A stretch of DNA of 64,000 nucleotides from contig NZ_JBFRFW010000019.1 of the NCBI RefSeq assembly GCF_052115025.1, forward strand, positions 62,001 to 126,000, read 5' to 3'. The notes beneath the pieces are model-generated. The model was not told the DNA's origin. It did not search any database and saw only the letters and a list, made by a program, of their open reading frames with translations. Below, piece by piece: positions 51,910 through 60,137 of the stretch (the first letter of the stretch is position 1; the number at the start of each line of letters is the position of its first letter). Position numbers and translations under genes: made by a program. The DNA is from Bradyrhizobium_A sp052115025 (GTDB lineage: Bacteria; Pseudomonadota; Alphaproteobacteria; Rhizobiales; Xanthobacteraceae).

Positions 51910-53418
51910 ATGGATGCTCTCATCGTCAATCCGCCGACCTTGGGAGATATCGAGCGCATCGGGCTTGCGGGGCAGGTGTCGTACTTCGAGTTCGAGCGGC
52001 AGACCGCGGGATCCGATGGATTTCGGTCCTTCCCCGGGGAACATCTCGGTCTCCTTGCGCTGACCGCCAGTTGCCGCGCCGCTGGCCTGGAGGTCGCTTC
52101 GGTCAACGGCCAGGTCGCCAACCATCGCACGCTGCAGCAGACCTGGGAGGCGATGGTTGCCGCTGCCCCCGGAGGTCCCGCCGTCGTTGGTCTCTCGGGG
52201 CCATGCCAGGTGCTGGCAGAGAACCTTGCGCTCGCACGCCGGGTTCGGACGCACTGGCCGGATTGCCGGATCGTGATGGGGCACGATTTTGCAACACTCA
52301 ACTATCATCGGCTGCTGCGCACCTACGATTGCCTGGATGCCGTGGTGGTCGGCGAGGGCGAGGGGGCGTTTCCCCGGATTGTCGATGCGGCCAGGGCAGG
52401 ACGATCTTTCGTGGACATCGGCGGGGCCGCCGTCCGCGATGGCCGCGGCGAGGTGCGGCTGAGCGTGACGCAGGCCCTGCCGCTCGACCTCGATACGTTG
52501 CCCTGGGTGGCGCGAGACCATCTTCCGCAGGTCCTCGCCGCGGGGATGAGTGCCGGAATCTACAGCGCGCGTGGGTGCCCCTATCGCTGTTCGTTCTGCA
52601 CGACCGGGCAGGCGGCGGCCCGGCTCGGCAAGCGCGGCTCCCACCGCCTGCGGTCGATCGATGACGTGGTCGATGAAATCGAACGGCTGGTGACGGATTT
52701 CGCGATTCCCCATCTTACGATCGTCGACGATCTCTTCCTGACGTCGCATCCCGAGAGCCAGGAGCGCGCGCGCCTGTTTGCCGATCGGCTGTGGCGGCGT
52801 TCGCTCGGCGTTCCCTTCATGATCGACGCACGCGTCGATTCCATCGATGCCGCGACGTTCTCGGCCCTGCGCAAGGCCGGGCTGCACCGGGTATTCGTCG
52901 GGGTGGAGACTGGAAGCGACGCGCAGCTCGCCCGCTACAACAAGCGCTATCACCGCTCCGTGAAGGACGCCGCTTTCGTGGAGCGGCAGATGCGTGTTCT
53001 GGTCGAACTCGGCATCGACGTCGTTCCCGGCATCATCACCTATCATCCGGAAATCGAGCCGATCGAACTGATCGATACGCTGAAAGCGATCGATGCCAGC
53101 GGCTACCGCGGGATCTATCAGTTCATGAACAGGCTGTTCGTTCATCCCGGCACGTCGCTGTGGCAGGACTATCGGCTCCGCGGGCTGCTGGTCGAGGAAT
53201 GGCCGGTTCCGCAATGGACCTTTCGGCACGACGGTGCGGCGCGACTGGAGCGCGATGTTCTCGACGCGGCCGCTGCCGGCCTCGGATTTCATGAGGTGCG
53301 GGCGATCTTCGAACGCGGCGTGCGGGCCTGGCTCGCGGAGTGGACCTCCACAGGCAATGCCACCTTCCGTGATCAGTCCGATCCCTTGGGCGAAGCGTCT
53401 TGTGAGACCAACAGCTGA
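51910..53418 (+). CDS. B12-binding radical SAM enzyme 1
   Basis: This 502-residue protein has an N-terminal cobalamin-binding Rossmann part (about 1-170, starting M-D-A-L-I-V-N-P-P) without the D-x-H-x-x-G cobalt-ligand motif, as in many B12-dependent radical SAM enzymes. The radical SAM core follows, with cluster cysteines Cys223, Cys227 and Cys230 (R-G-C-P-Y-R-C-S-F-C-T-T-G-Q). A C-terminal region of ~180 residues follows the barrel. Class B members methylate unactivated carbons or phosphinates, and others rearrange rings. The AGGAGG directly before ATG is too close; AGAAGG nine bases upstream is the likely ribosome site. A close paralogue follows 11 bases later. Confidence 0.9.
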   Translation: MDALIVNPPTLGDIERIGLAGQVSYFEFERQTAGSDGFRSFPGEHLGLLALTASCRAAGLEVASVNGQVANHRTLQQTWEAMVAAAPGGPAVVGLSGPCQVLAENLALARRVRTHWPDCRIVMGHDFATLNYHRLLRTYDCLDAVVVGEGEGAFPRIVDAARAGRSFVDIGGAAVRDGRGEVRLSVTQALPLDLDTLPWVARDHLPQVLAAGMSAGIYSARGCPYRCSFCTTGQAAARLGKRGSHRLRSIDDVVDEIERLVTDFAIPHLTIVDDLFLTSHPESQERARLFADRLWRRSLGVPFMIDARVDSIDAATFSALRKAGLHRVFVGVETGSDAQLARYNKRYHRSVKDAAFVERQMRVLVELGIDVVPGIITYHPEIEPIELIDTLKAIDASGYRGIYQFMNRLFVHPGTSLWQDYRLRGLLVEEWPVPQWTFRHDGAARLERDVLDAAAAGLGFHEVRAIFERGVRAWLAEWTSTGNATFRDQSDPLGEASCETNS

Positions 53419-53429
53419 GGTGACCCGCA

Positions 53430-54863
53430 ATGATCATCCTCGTCAATCCGCCGACGCTCTGGGAGCTCCAGGATCTCGGCCTTGAGGGCAAGATGTCCTG
53501 CTTCGAGCTTCAGGGGAAACACGTTTCACCGAGCGCGCTGCGGTCATTCCCCGGTGAGCATCTTGGCCTGCTGGCGCTGGCGGCCGCGTGCCGCCGGCAC
53601 GACCTGCCGGTGTCGATCGTCAACGGGCAGATTTTGCTGCACCGGACGCTGGACGACACCTGGCAGGTCATGGTCGAGCGCGCCGGCGGAGGGCGTCCCG
53701 ATGTTGTCGGCTTTTCCGGACCCAACCAGGTGTTCGTGGAAAATGTCGCACTCGCTCGCCGGGTCAAGAACCGCTGGCCCGATGCCGTCACTGTTCTGGG
53801 CGCCGACTTCGCGACCCTCAACGCCGACCGGATCCTGACGGACTATGACGTCTTCGATGCCATTGTCGAAGGCGAGGCCGAGGCGGCGTTTCCCGCACTG
53901 TGTGCGGCGGTCGCGGCAGGCCGGCCATTCGACGGTGTCCCGGGTGTGGTCACGCGCGAGACCGTCCGCGGGCCACGCCCGATTCCGCTGCCGCTGAACC
54001 TGGACGATATCCCCTGGATTGCGCGCGACGACACGCCGGCTGTGCTCGCCCTCGGTCTCAGCGCCGGCGTCTTCAGCAGCCGCGGCTGCCCCTATCGCTG
54101 CGGCTTTTGCACGACAGGACAGGTCGCTGCACGCAGCGGCCAGGCCGCGGTCCGGGAAAAGAGCATCGAGAATGTCGTCGATGAGATCGAGTATCTCGTC
54201 AAGGATTTTGGCATCGATCACGTGACCATTACCGACGACCTGTTCGTCAACAAGAACCCCGCCTCGCAGGAGCGAGCCCGCCGCTTCGGCGAAATCTACA
54301 AGGCGCGCGGGTTGTCGTCGGTCGCCTTCATGATTGATTGCCGCGTCGATTCCATCGACCAGGAGACGTTGTCCGTCCTGCGCGATGCCGGGCTCTATCG
54401 CATTTTCGTCGGCATCGAAACCGCCAGCGCAGATACGTTGCAGGCCTATGACAAGCTGTATGTGAGCAATGCGCTGCCGAAATACATCAGCGACCGGCTG
54501 CGGATCGCGGTCGATCTCGGAATCGACGTCGTTCCCGGGATAATCACCTACCATCCGTCGGTCACGGTGCCGGAGCTCCGCCGCACCCTCGATATCGTTG
54601 ATACCGTCGGCTATCGCGGATCGTTTCAGTTTCTCAACAAGGTCGTCGCACATCCGGGCACTCCGATCTGGAACGCCTATGCTGCCAAAGGCTATCTCGA
54701 TCCGACGTGGCCCGTGCCGCAGTGGGGATTTCAGGACCCCGACGCGCAGACCGTCGCGGATGCGGCATTCGCCGCCGCTGCGGCAGGCGGCGATTTCGAT
54801 CAGATACGCGGCGCGGTGCTCGGGGCGATCGAGCAGTGGGAAGCGCGGCAACCTGTCAGGTGA
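53430..54863 (+). CDS. B12-binding radical SAM enzyme 2
   Basis: This 477-residue paralogue of the preceding gene has the same order: a B12-binding part starting M-I-I-L-V-N-P-P-T-L, then the radical SAM motif with Cys220, Cys224 and Cys227 (R-G-C-P-Y-R-C-G-F-C-T-T-G-Q). Shared stretches such as S-F-P-G-E-H-L-G-L-L-A-L, R-V-D-S-I-D and G-I-D-V-V-P-G-I-I-T-Y-H-P show that the two arose by duplication. They now differ enough to act on different positions or in succession. The stop overlaps the next ATG (TGATG). Confidence 0.9.
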   Translation: MIILVNPPTLWELQDLGLEGKMSCFELQGKHVSPSALRSFPGEHLGLLALAAACRRHDLPVSIVNGQILLHRTLDDTWQVMVERAGGGRPDVVGFSGPNQVFVENVALARRVKNRWPDAVTVLGADFATLNADRILTDYDVFDAIVEGEAEAAFPALCAAVAAGRPFDGVPGVVTRETVRGPRPIPLPLNLDDIPWIARDDTPAVLALGLSAGVFSSRGCPYRCGFCTTGQVAARSGQAAVREKSIENVVDEIEYLVKDFGIDHVTITDDLFVNKNPASQERARRFGEIYKARGLSSVAFMIDCRVDSIDQETLSVLRDAGLYRIFVGIETASADTLQAYDKLYVSNALPKYISDRLRIAVDLGIDVVPGIITYHPSVTVPELRRTLDIVDTVGYRGSFQFLNKVVAHPGTPIWNAYAAKGYLDPTWPVPQWGFQDPDAQTVADAAFAAAAAGGDFDQIRGAVLGAIEQWEARQPVR

Positions 54864-55825
54864 TGAGTGATATGAGCGCAACGTTGCCGTCGCGCGACCG
54901 ACCACGAACCGACGGCCTGCCGCGGTTATCCCCCGTCGGCTTCGGCGCCTTTCCGCTCGGTGGGGCCGATGGCACTGTCGCTGTTGAGCGGGCCAGGGCT
55001 TGCCTGAACGCGGCGCGTGACAGTGGCTGCACGTGGGTTGACACCGGCGAGGTCTACCACGGCGCCGCAAATGAGGACCTGCTGGGACGCGCCGGCCTTC
55101 AAGGGCTCGCGGTGGCGACCAAGGTCGCTCCACGTCCGGCGGGGTCCGGCCTCCGGCCGCACGAGATCAGGGCGGCGTGCCAAAACAGCCTGCGCCGGCT
55201 GCGTGTCAACGTGATCGACTGGTACTATCTGCATTGGCCGGATGGGTCGGGTATCCCGGTCGAGGACAGCTGGGGGGCCATGCGGGCGCTGGTCGACGAA
55301 GGATGGGTTCGGCACGCCGGGCTGTCGAATTTCGATATCCCCCTGATGCAGCGCTGCCAGGCCGCCGGGACGATCGACGTCGTGCAGGTTGGCCTTTCCC
55401 TGGTCGACCACCACTGGGGAGGCGAGGTCGCGCGATGGTGTGGCGGCCACGGCATTGCGGTGACCCTCTATGAGCCGCTCGCCAATGGCCTGCTGAGCGG
55501 AGCTGTGACCGCGGGGACCGATTTGCGGGCATGGGCCGGCCGGGACGTTCAGACATGGCCGTTTTTCCAGCGGGTTTTGACCGGGGAGGCGCTGGCCCGG
55601 TCGATGGCCTGCCTGGAAGCCCTTCATCGGTGGTCGGCGGTCCTCGAGCGTCCGGTTGCGCAGGTCGCGCTGGCCTGGGGGCTGGCTCAGCCGGGTGTGA
55701 CGTCAGTGCTGCCTGGAAGCCGCGATCCCGAACATATCCGGCTTAACGCGCATGCCGCGGCCTTCACGCTTCCATCCGAGGTCCTGGCAGCGCTCGACCG
55801 TGTCGCAGGGTGTCCCGCAACATGA
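54863..55825 (+). CDS. aldo/keto reductase
   Basis: This 320-residue TIM-barrel NADPH-dependent reductase has the complete catalytic set: Asp60 (W-V-D-T-G), Tyr65 (E-V-Y-H-G), Lys87 (A-T-K-V) and His124 (Y-L-H-W). The cofactor end V-L-P-G-S-R-D-P-E-H-I is present near the C-terminus. ATG 54863 overlaps the previous stop, and its own stop overlaps the mtnA-like start (ATGA). It would reduce an aldehyde or ketone intermediate of the pathway, or an aldehyde made by the diiron protein. Confidence 0.88.
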   Translation: MSDMSATLPSRDRPRTDGLPRLSPVGFGAFPLGGADGTVAVERARACLNAARDSGCTWVDTGEVYHGAANEDLLGRAGLQGLAVATKVAPRPAGSGLRPHEIRAACQNSLRRLRVNVIDWYYLHWPDGSGIPVEDSWGAMRALVDEGWVRHAGLSNFDIPLMQRCQAAGTIDVVQVGLSLVDHHWGGEVARWCGGHGIAVTLYEPLANGLLSGAVTAGTDLRAWAGRDVQTWPFFQRVLTGEALARSMACLEALHRWSAVLERPVAQVALAWGLAQPGVTSVLPGSRDPEHIRLNAHAAAFTLPSEVLAALDRVAGCPAT

Positions 55826-56859
55826 CGACCGCAGCCCGGATCGCCGATGGACCGATCGTGCCGATCCGCTGGGACGACGGTACACTCGACATCATCGACC
55901 AGCGGCTGCTGCCGGGAGAGGAACGGCATCTGCGTCTGAGCCGTTGTGAGGACGTCGCCGCGGCGATCGGGGCGCTGGCTATTCGCGGAGCGCCGCTGCT
56001 CGGCATAGCGGCCGCCTACGGGCTTGTGCTCGCCGCACGCGATGGGCGGCTGGAGCAAGGCGCCGCGCTGCTGCGCGCCGCCCGGCCGACGGCCGTCAAC
56101 TTGCCGCGGACGGTTGATCTGTGTCTCGACATTGCCCTGACAAACCCGGCAGCAGCAGTCGAGGCATTGTTGAATCAGGCGCAGCGGCTGGAGAGCGCGG
56201 AGGCCAGAGCCTGTGACGCGATCGTTCGCCACGGCGCCGCGTTGCTCGCCGGAGCCCGGACGATCATGACCGTCTGCAATACCGGGGCGCTAGGGACCGG
56301 CCACCGCGGAACGGCGCTCGGCATCATCGTGCAGCTCGCGGATGAGGGACCGGTGACAGCAATCTGCTGCGAGACCCGTCCGCTGCTGCAGGGAGCGCGC
56401 CTGACGACATGGGAGCTGTCGCGCCATGGCGTGCCGGCGCAACTGATCGTCGATGGGGCCGCTGCGGCGATCTTGCGAACGGGGGACATCGATGCGGTTG
56501 TCGTCGGTTGTGACCGGCTGGCGGCGAACGGCGACCTCATCAACAAGATCGGAACATATGGTGTCGCCCTCGCCGCAGCGGCTCATGGTGTTCCTTTTGT
56601 CGCTGCGGTGACCATGTCGTCGATTGATCGTTCGGCGCTGTCTGGGGACGATATCCGGATCGAGATGCGGGCGCCGGACGAGGTGCTGAACCTGGTCGAC
56701 GGCGTCGCCGCGTTGCCTGGCGTCGCGGCTCTCAATCCGGCATTCGATGTCACGCCGGCTCACCTGGTCAGCGCGATCGTCACGGAGCAGGGGGTGATCC
56801 GACGCGCCGATGATCCGCGTGTCAGGCGCCTGCGCGCCGCCGCGCGTAACGCATCGTGA
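55822..56859 (+). CDS. mtnA: MtnA-type (methylthio/deoxy)ribose-1-phosphate isomerase
   Basis: From ATG 55822 the protein has 345 residues. It matches MtnA (S-methyl-5-thioribose-1-phosphate isomerase) of the aIF2B-like family: I-R-G-A-P-L-L-G-I-A-A-A-Y-G (54-67), Cys152 in V-C-N-T-G-A-L-G-T, and Asp231 in G-C-D-R-L-A-A-N-G-D-L-I-N-K-I-G-T-Y. These are the positions of the B. subtilis catalytic Cys and Asp. The product ring-opens to a ribulose phosphate. MtnA also accepts 5-deoxyribose-1-phosphate, so with the MTA phosphorylase 2.3 kb downstream it can recycle 5'-deoxyadenosine from radical SAM turnover. The usual R-P-T-A-V-N-L-x-W reads R-P-T-A-V-N-L-P-R here, a small departure near the active site. 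Confidence 0.9.
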   Translation: MTTAARIADGPIVPIRWDDGTLDIIDQRLLPGEERHLRLSRCEDVAAAIGALAIRGAPLLGIAAAYGLVLAARDGRLEQGAALLRAARPTAVNLPRTVDLCLDIALTNPAAAVEALLNQAQRLESAEARACDAIVRHGAALLAGARTIMTVCNTGALGTGHRGTALGIIVQLADEGPVTAICCETRPLLQGARLTTWELSRHGVPAQLIVDGAAAAILRTGDIDAVVVGCDRLAANGDLINKIGTYGVALAAAAHGVPFVAAVTMSSIDRSALSGDDIRIEMRAPDEVLNLVDGVAALPGVAALNPAFDVTPAHLVSAIVTEQGVIRRADDPRVRRLRAAARNAS

Positions 56860-57920
56860 GCGCCCATCGACCTCTGCTGCTCGCGCCCGCGATTGGTCGC
56901 CGGCCACGCGTCGCCGTCATCTCCCCCTCATGGGGCGGGATCGATGCCCTCGCGGGGCGGGCAGCACGGGCCGCGGACGCGCTACGCGGCATCGGGTGGG
57001 AGCCTTGGATGATGCCGCATGCGGCGGCGCCCGGAGACATCTTGCGCCCTTGGGTCTCAGCCTCGGCGCGCGAGCGGGTGGCCGACCTCCATGCCGCTTT
57101 CGCCGATCCGGACATCGACGTGATCCTGTGCGCGATCGGTGGCGATCATTGCGCACAGCTGCTGCCGTGGCTCGACATGGCGCTGATCGCCGCGTCACCG
57201 AAACCCCTGTGTGGATACTCCGACGCCACCGTGTTGCTCCATGCCATTCACCGGGAGACGGGGCTGGTCTGCTTCTACGGTCCGGCGTTCCTGCCGCAGT
57301 TCGGGGAGTTCGGTGGACCCGACAGCGAGGTCGTCGACGGCCTTGGCCGAATGCTGGTGCATGGCGTCACCGCGCCCGGCGATATTCCCGATGTCGGCTG
57401 GCAGGCAGACGAGCCGCGCGAGCAAAGCGATGTCGCGGAACGTCCACGGCAACGGCGAAATGCGGAACCGAGGCGTGTCCTGCGCGCGGGACGGGCGGTG
57501 GGGCCGCTGATGCCCGCCTGTCTGCCGAGCCTGCGCCACCTGACCGGCACGCCCTGGCAACCGCGCCTGGACGGCGCCGTGCTGTTATTGGAGGCGCCGG
57601 GCGACGGCTACGATGTGCGACGCGCCGATGCCGACCTGACGCATCTCGCCAATGCCGGCATGATCGGAAGTATCTCCGCGCTGGTGCTCGGACGCAGTGA
57701 GGGGTGGTCGGATGCGGATGTCGGACGTCTCGACCGGATCGCGCTCGATATCACTGATCGGATGGGGATTCCCGTGATGGCCGGAATCGCGTGTTCGCAC
57801 GCCGCGCCGATGTTGACGCTTCCGGTCGGCCCCCTGGCTGAAGTCGACGGCCTGCGTCTACGCATCCTCGGTGCCGTGGTCGCCGAACGCTCCGCGAGCG
57901 CGCCGCGCGTCCGCCGCTGA
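56856..57920 (+). CDS. S66-family peptidase (MccF/LD-carboxypeptidase-like)
   Basis: The 354-residue protein (GTG start overlapping the mtnA stop) belongs to the S66 serine peptidases. It starts V-A-V-I-S-P-S-W-G-G, the oxyanion region is C-A-I-G-G-D-H-C-A-Q-L-L-P-W-L-D (92-107), and the nucleophile is Ser122 in G-Y-S-D. The catalytic acid is in L-L-L-E-A-P-G-D-G, and the His lies in A-C-S-H-A-A-P-M. The family holds cytosolic LD-carboxypeptidases and MccF, which inactivates microcin C by cutting the amide bond next to AMP. The residues 180-205 are a basic insert (R-E-Q-S-D-V-A-E-R-P-R-Q-R-R). Self-protection or maturation is suggested by the neighbours, not proven. Its last 63 bases overlap the convergent NDK-like gene B. 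Confidence 0.82.
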   Translation: MSAHRPLLLAPAIGRRPRVAVISPSWGGIDALAGRAARAADALRGIGWEPWMMPHAAAPGDILRPWVSASARERVADLHAAFADPDIDVILCAIGGDHCAQLLPWLDMALIAASPKPLCGYSDATVLLHAIHRETGLVCFYGPAFLPQFGEFGGPDSEVVDGLGRMLVHGVTAPGDIPDVGWQADEPREQSDVAERPRQRRNAEPRRVLRAGRAVGPLMPACLPSLRHLTGTPWQPRLDGAVLLLEAPGDGYDVRRADADLTHLANAGMIGSISALVLGRSEGWSDADVGRLDRIALDITDRMGIPVMAGIACSHAAPMLTLPVGPLAEVDGLRLRILGAVVAERSASAPRVRR

Positions 57921-58898
57921 GCGTTGCAGCCAGGCCTCGTCCCAGCGACCGTGAACTGGATCGGGCAACGTGCGAATGGCGCCGGCGGGATCGTGCTCGC
58001 AGACACTGGATCCGACCACGACATAGTCCCAGATACCGAGCTGTTGTGCGTAGGGCCACAGCACGGCATGCAGCTGTCGCCAAGCACGCTCGGCATCTGC
58101 CGGCGCGCGGGTCAGCAGTCCGTCGAGATGGGGGAGCGCCAGCGCCGCGATATCCGGTGAAACAAGCCGCGCCACCGCATGACGCAGCCGCGCCAGGGCT
58201 GGTTCGGGCTCGAGATCGTATGCCGGCGTGTCGGCATAGGCGTGTTCGCGGACCAGCTGCAACGCGCCACCGGCGTCCTGTCCGCCGAGCAGTTGCGCGA
58301 TGATGGTCCGTCGGCCGGCGCGGTCGAAGAGCAGCCCCAGTTCGCGCAGCACGTCGGCCGGCTCGTCGGCGGCATGAACGAAATTGAGCAGGCGATTGTC
58401 GGGCCCGAGGCGGTACCGGATCTGCCCGGGCTGCCGTTGTGCGGGCATTGTCGGGCCCTTGAGCCTTTGCAGGCGCACGGCCGCGGGAAGCGATCCTTGC
58501 TCGCGACGTTCGTCGCGACAGACCAGCATGATGCTCACAGCCGCCGGCTTGAACAGGTCGAGCAGGTCCAGTCGTTCCAGCGTGGCGCCGTTGAGAACGT
58601 AGAGCCAGAGCAGGCGGATCATCATGCGGTCAAGCCGCACCGGCACGGCGGCGACAGGGGTAAATCCGGCCGCGCGAAGCCGATCCTCGATGCGTTCGAC
58701 GGCCCGCAACGCGACGGCTTCCGCCTTGACCAGCATTGTCCCGTGATTCAGCAGCAGATCGAGGGCCCACTCCGGCCCGGCCTGGTCGAGCAGATCGCGC
58801 ATGGCTTCGCGGGCAAACGGTTCGCCGTAGAAGAACCGAGCCTTGTCCGGAAGAACCGTTGTTGCGTCGAGAAAGGTCCGGGTCTGTTGTTCGATCAT
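57858..58898 (-). CDS. nucleoside-diphosphate-kinase-like protein B
   Basis: The 346-residue paralogue of the protein at 45865-46899 keeps the NDK marks more clearly. T-M-L-V-K-A-E-A-V (54-62) has Lys58. L-K-G-P-T-M-P-A-Q-R-Q-P-G-Q-I-R (146-161) resembles the NDK G-P-T-D-P-x-K-A-x-P-G-T-I-R. His175 in N-F-V-H-A-A-D-E-P-A-D-V-L-R-E-L lies at the phospho-His position. Both also share an N-terminal L-P-D-K-A-R-F / M-P-N-K-A-R-L stretch and a helical C-terminal part. ATG 58898 is chosen; the frame extends 48 codons upstream but that part is poor. It reads against the operon and overlaps the peptidase gene by 63 bases. Confidence 0.72.
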   Translation of the reverse strand: MIEQQTRTFLDATTVLPDKARFFYGEPFAREAMRDLLDQAGPEWALDLLLNHGTMLVKAEAVALRAVERIEDRLRAAGFTPVAAVPVRLDRMMIRLLWLYVLNGATLERLDLLDLFKPAAVSIMLVCRDERREQGSLPAAVRLQRLKGPTMPAQRQPGQIRYRLGPDNRLLNFVHAADEPADVLRELGLLFDRAGRRTIIAQLLGGQDAGGALQLVREHAYADTPAYDLEPEPALARLRHAVARLVSPDIAALALPHLDGLLTRAPADAERAWRQLHAVLWPYAQQLGIWDYVVVGSSVCEHDPAGAIRTLPDPVHGRWDEAWLQRSAADARRARGAFGDHGTEDA

Positions 58899-59167
58899 CG
58901 CGGCGCTACCGATCGTGGACGTCGGCCGAGGAGGACAAACTGCCCCGCTTCTGGCTCTTCTCGCCAGGATACTATCCTCCTGTCGGCGCCGGAGTGGAAG
59001 CAGGATTGGGCGATGACGCCGACATGGGCCGGAATCCAGCATCGCAGCCGTTTCAAGGGTTCTTGCACGTCAGGGATGGATTTGGGCATTCTGTCCGCTC
59101 CGTGAGCGGGCCGGGTCGCCGACATGGCACGGCAAGCCGACGCTTCATGGGACGGTCGGAGAGAGCC

Positions 59168-60073
59168 ATGACAGCGGCAGTGCTTGGCATCATTGGCGGT
59201 TCGGGACTTTACGATTTGCCGGGGCTCGAGGGAGCGCGCGATGAGGTGATCGCGTCGCCCTGGGGCACCCCCTCGGCTCCGCTCCGCCGCGGCACGATCG
59301 CAGGGTTGCCGGTCGTATTCCTGCCGCGCCATGGCGTTGGGCATCGCCTGGCACCATCGGATATCGACTACCGGGCCAACATCGATGTTCTCAAGCGCGC
59401 TGGCGTGACTGATCTGGTTTCGCTATCGGCTTGTGGATCGCTCGACAGCGAGATGCCGCCAGGTACGTTCGTCCTGGTGGATCAATTCGTCGATCGCACC
59501 TTCAGGCGCGCAAGTTCGTTTTTTGGTGCAGGCTGCGTTGCCCATGTCTCGATGGCGGATCCGGTATCTCCGACCCTATGCGAGCACATCGCCCGTGCGG
59601 CAGATGCGGAAAGGATCAGGCTGGTTCGGGGCGGCACCTACATCTGCATCGAGGGGCCGCAGTTCTCGAGCCGGGCGGAAAGCCTGATGTTCAAGGCCCT
59701 GGGCTGCGCGGTGATCGGCATGACCAATCTGCCAGAGGCGAAGCTCGCCCGCGAGGCGGAGATCTGTTACGCCAGCGTCGCCATGGTGACGGACTTCGAT
59801 TGCTGGCGTGACGGCCATGATGCGGCAACGGCGCACGACGTGGTGCGGATGTTGGGCGCCAATGCCGCGATCGCGCGCAGGCTCGTCGCCCGTCTCGCCG
59901 GTGTTTTTCCACGCGAGCACGAGCCATGTCCCATCGGATCCGATCGCGCCCTGGACACGGCGTTGATGACGGCGCCGGATGCGCGAGATCCGGAGCTGCT
60001 CAGCAAGCTCGATGCCGTGGCGGGGCGGGCGCTGCAACAGCCGTGGTCCCCAGCTCATGCCCGACATGGCTGA
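59168..60073 (+). CDS. mtnP: S-methyl-5'-thioadenosine phosphorylase
   Basis: The 301-residue trimeric purine-nucleoside-phosphorylase-family enzyme splits MTA, and also 5'-deoxyadenosine, to adenine and the sugar-1-phosphate. The start is G-I-I-G-G-S-G-L-Y-D-L; P-R-H-G-V-G-H holds the phosphate site. M-T-N-L-P-E-A-K-L-A-R-E and T-D-F-D-C-W (Asp residues specific for 6-aminopurines) identify MTAP rather than guanosine/inosine phosphorylase. ATG 59168 follows GGAGAG. The gene begins 269 bases after NDK-like B on the other strand and works with MtnA encoded upstream. Confidence 0.93.
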   Translation: MTAAVLGIIGGSGLYDLPGLEGARDEVIASPWGTPSAPLRRGTIAGLPVVFLPRHGVGHRLAPSDIDYRANIDVLKRAGVTDLVSLSACGSLDSEMPPGTFVLVDQFVDRTFRRASSFFGAGCVAHVSMADPVSPTLCEHIARAADAERIRLVRGGTYICIEGPQFSSRAESLMFKALGCAVIGMTNLPEAKLAREAEICYASVAMVTDFDCWRDGHDAATAHDVVRMLGANAAIARRLVARLAGVFPREHEPCPIGSDRALDTALMTAPDARDPELLSKLDAVAGRALQQPWSPAHARHG

Positions 60074-60137
60074 CAGGGACACCGGGGCGTTGTCGATCGC
60101 TCGGTCGCGGTTGGGCGCCATGCTTGTCAGGCAGGTC

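Noticed and set aside
58132..58141. GGGAGCGCCA, identical to the last 10 bases of the tRNA-Glu gene
   Set aside because: Considered as an att copy, but the match stops at 10 bases, lies inside the NDK-like B gene and has no neighbouring border signs; chance is likely.
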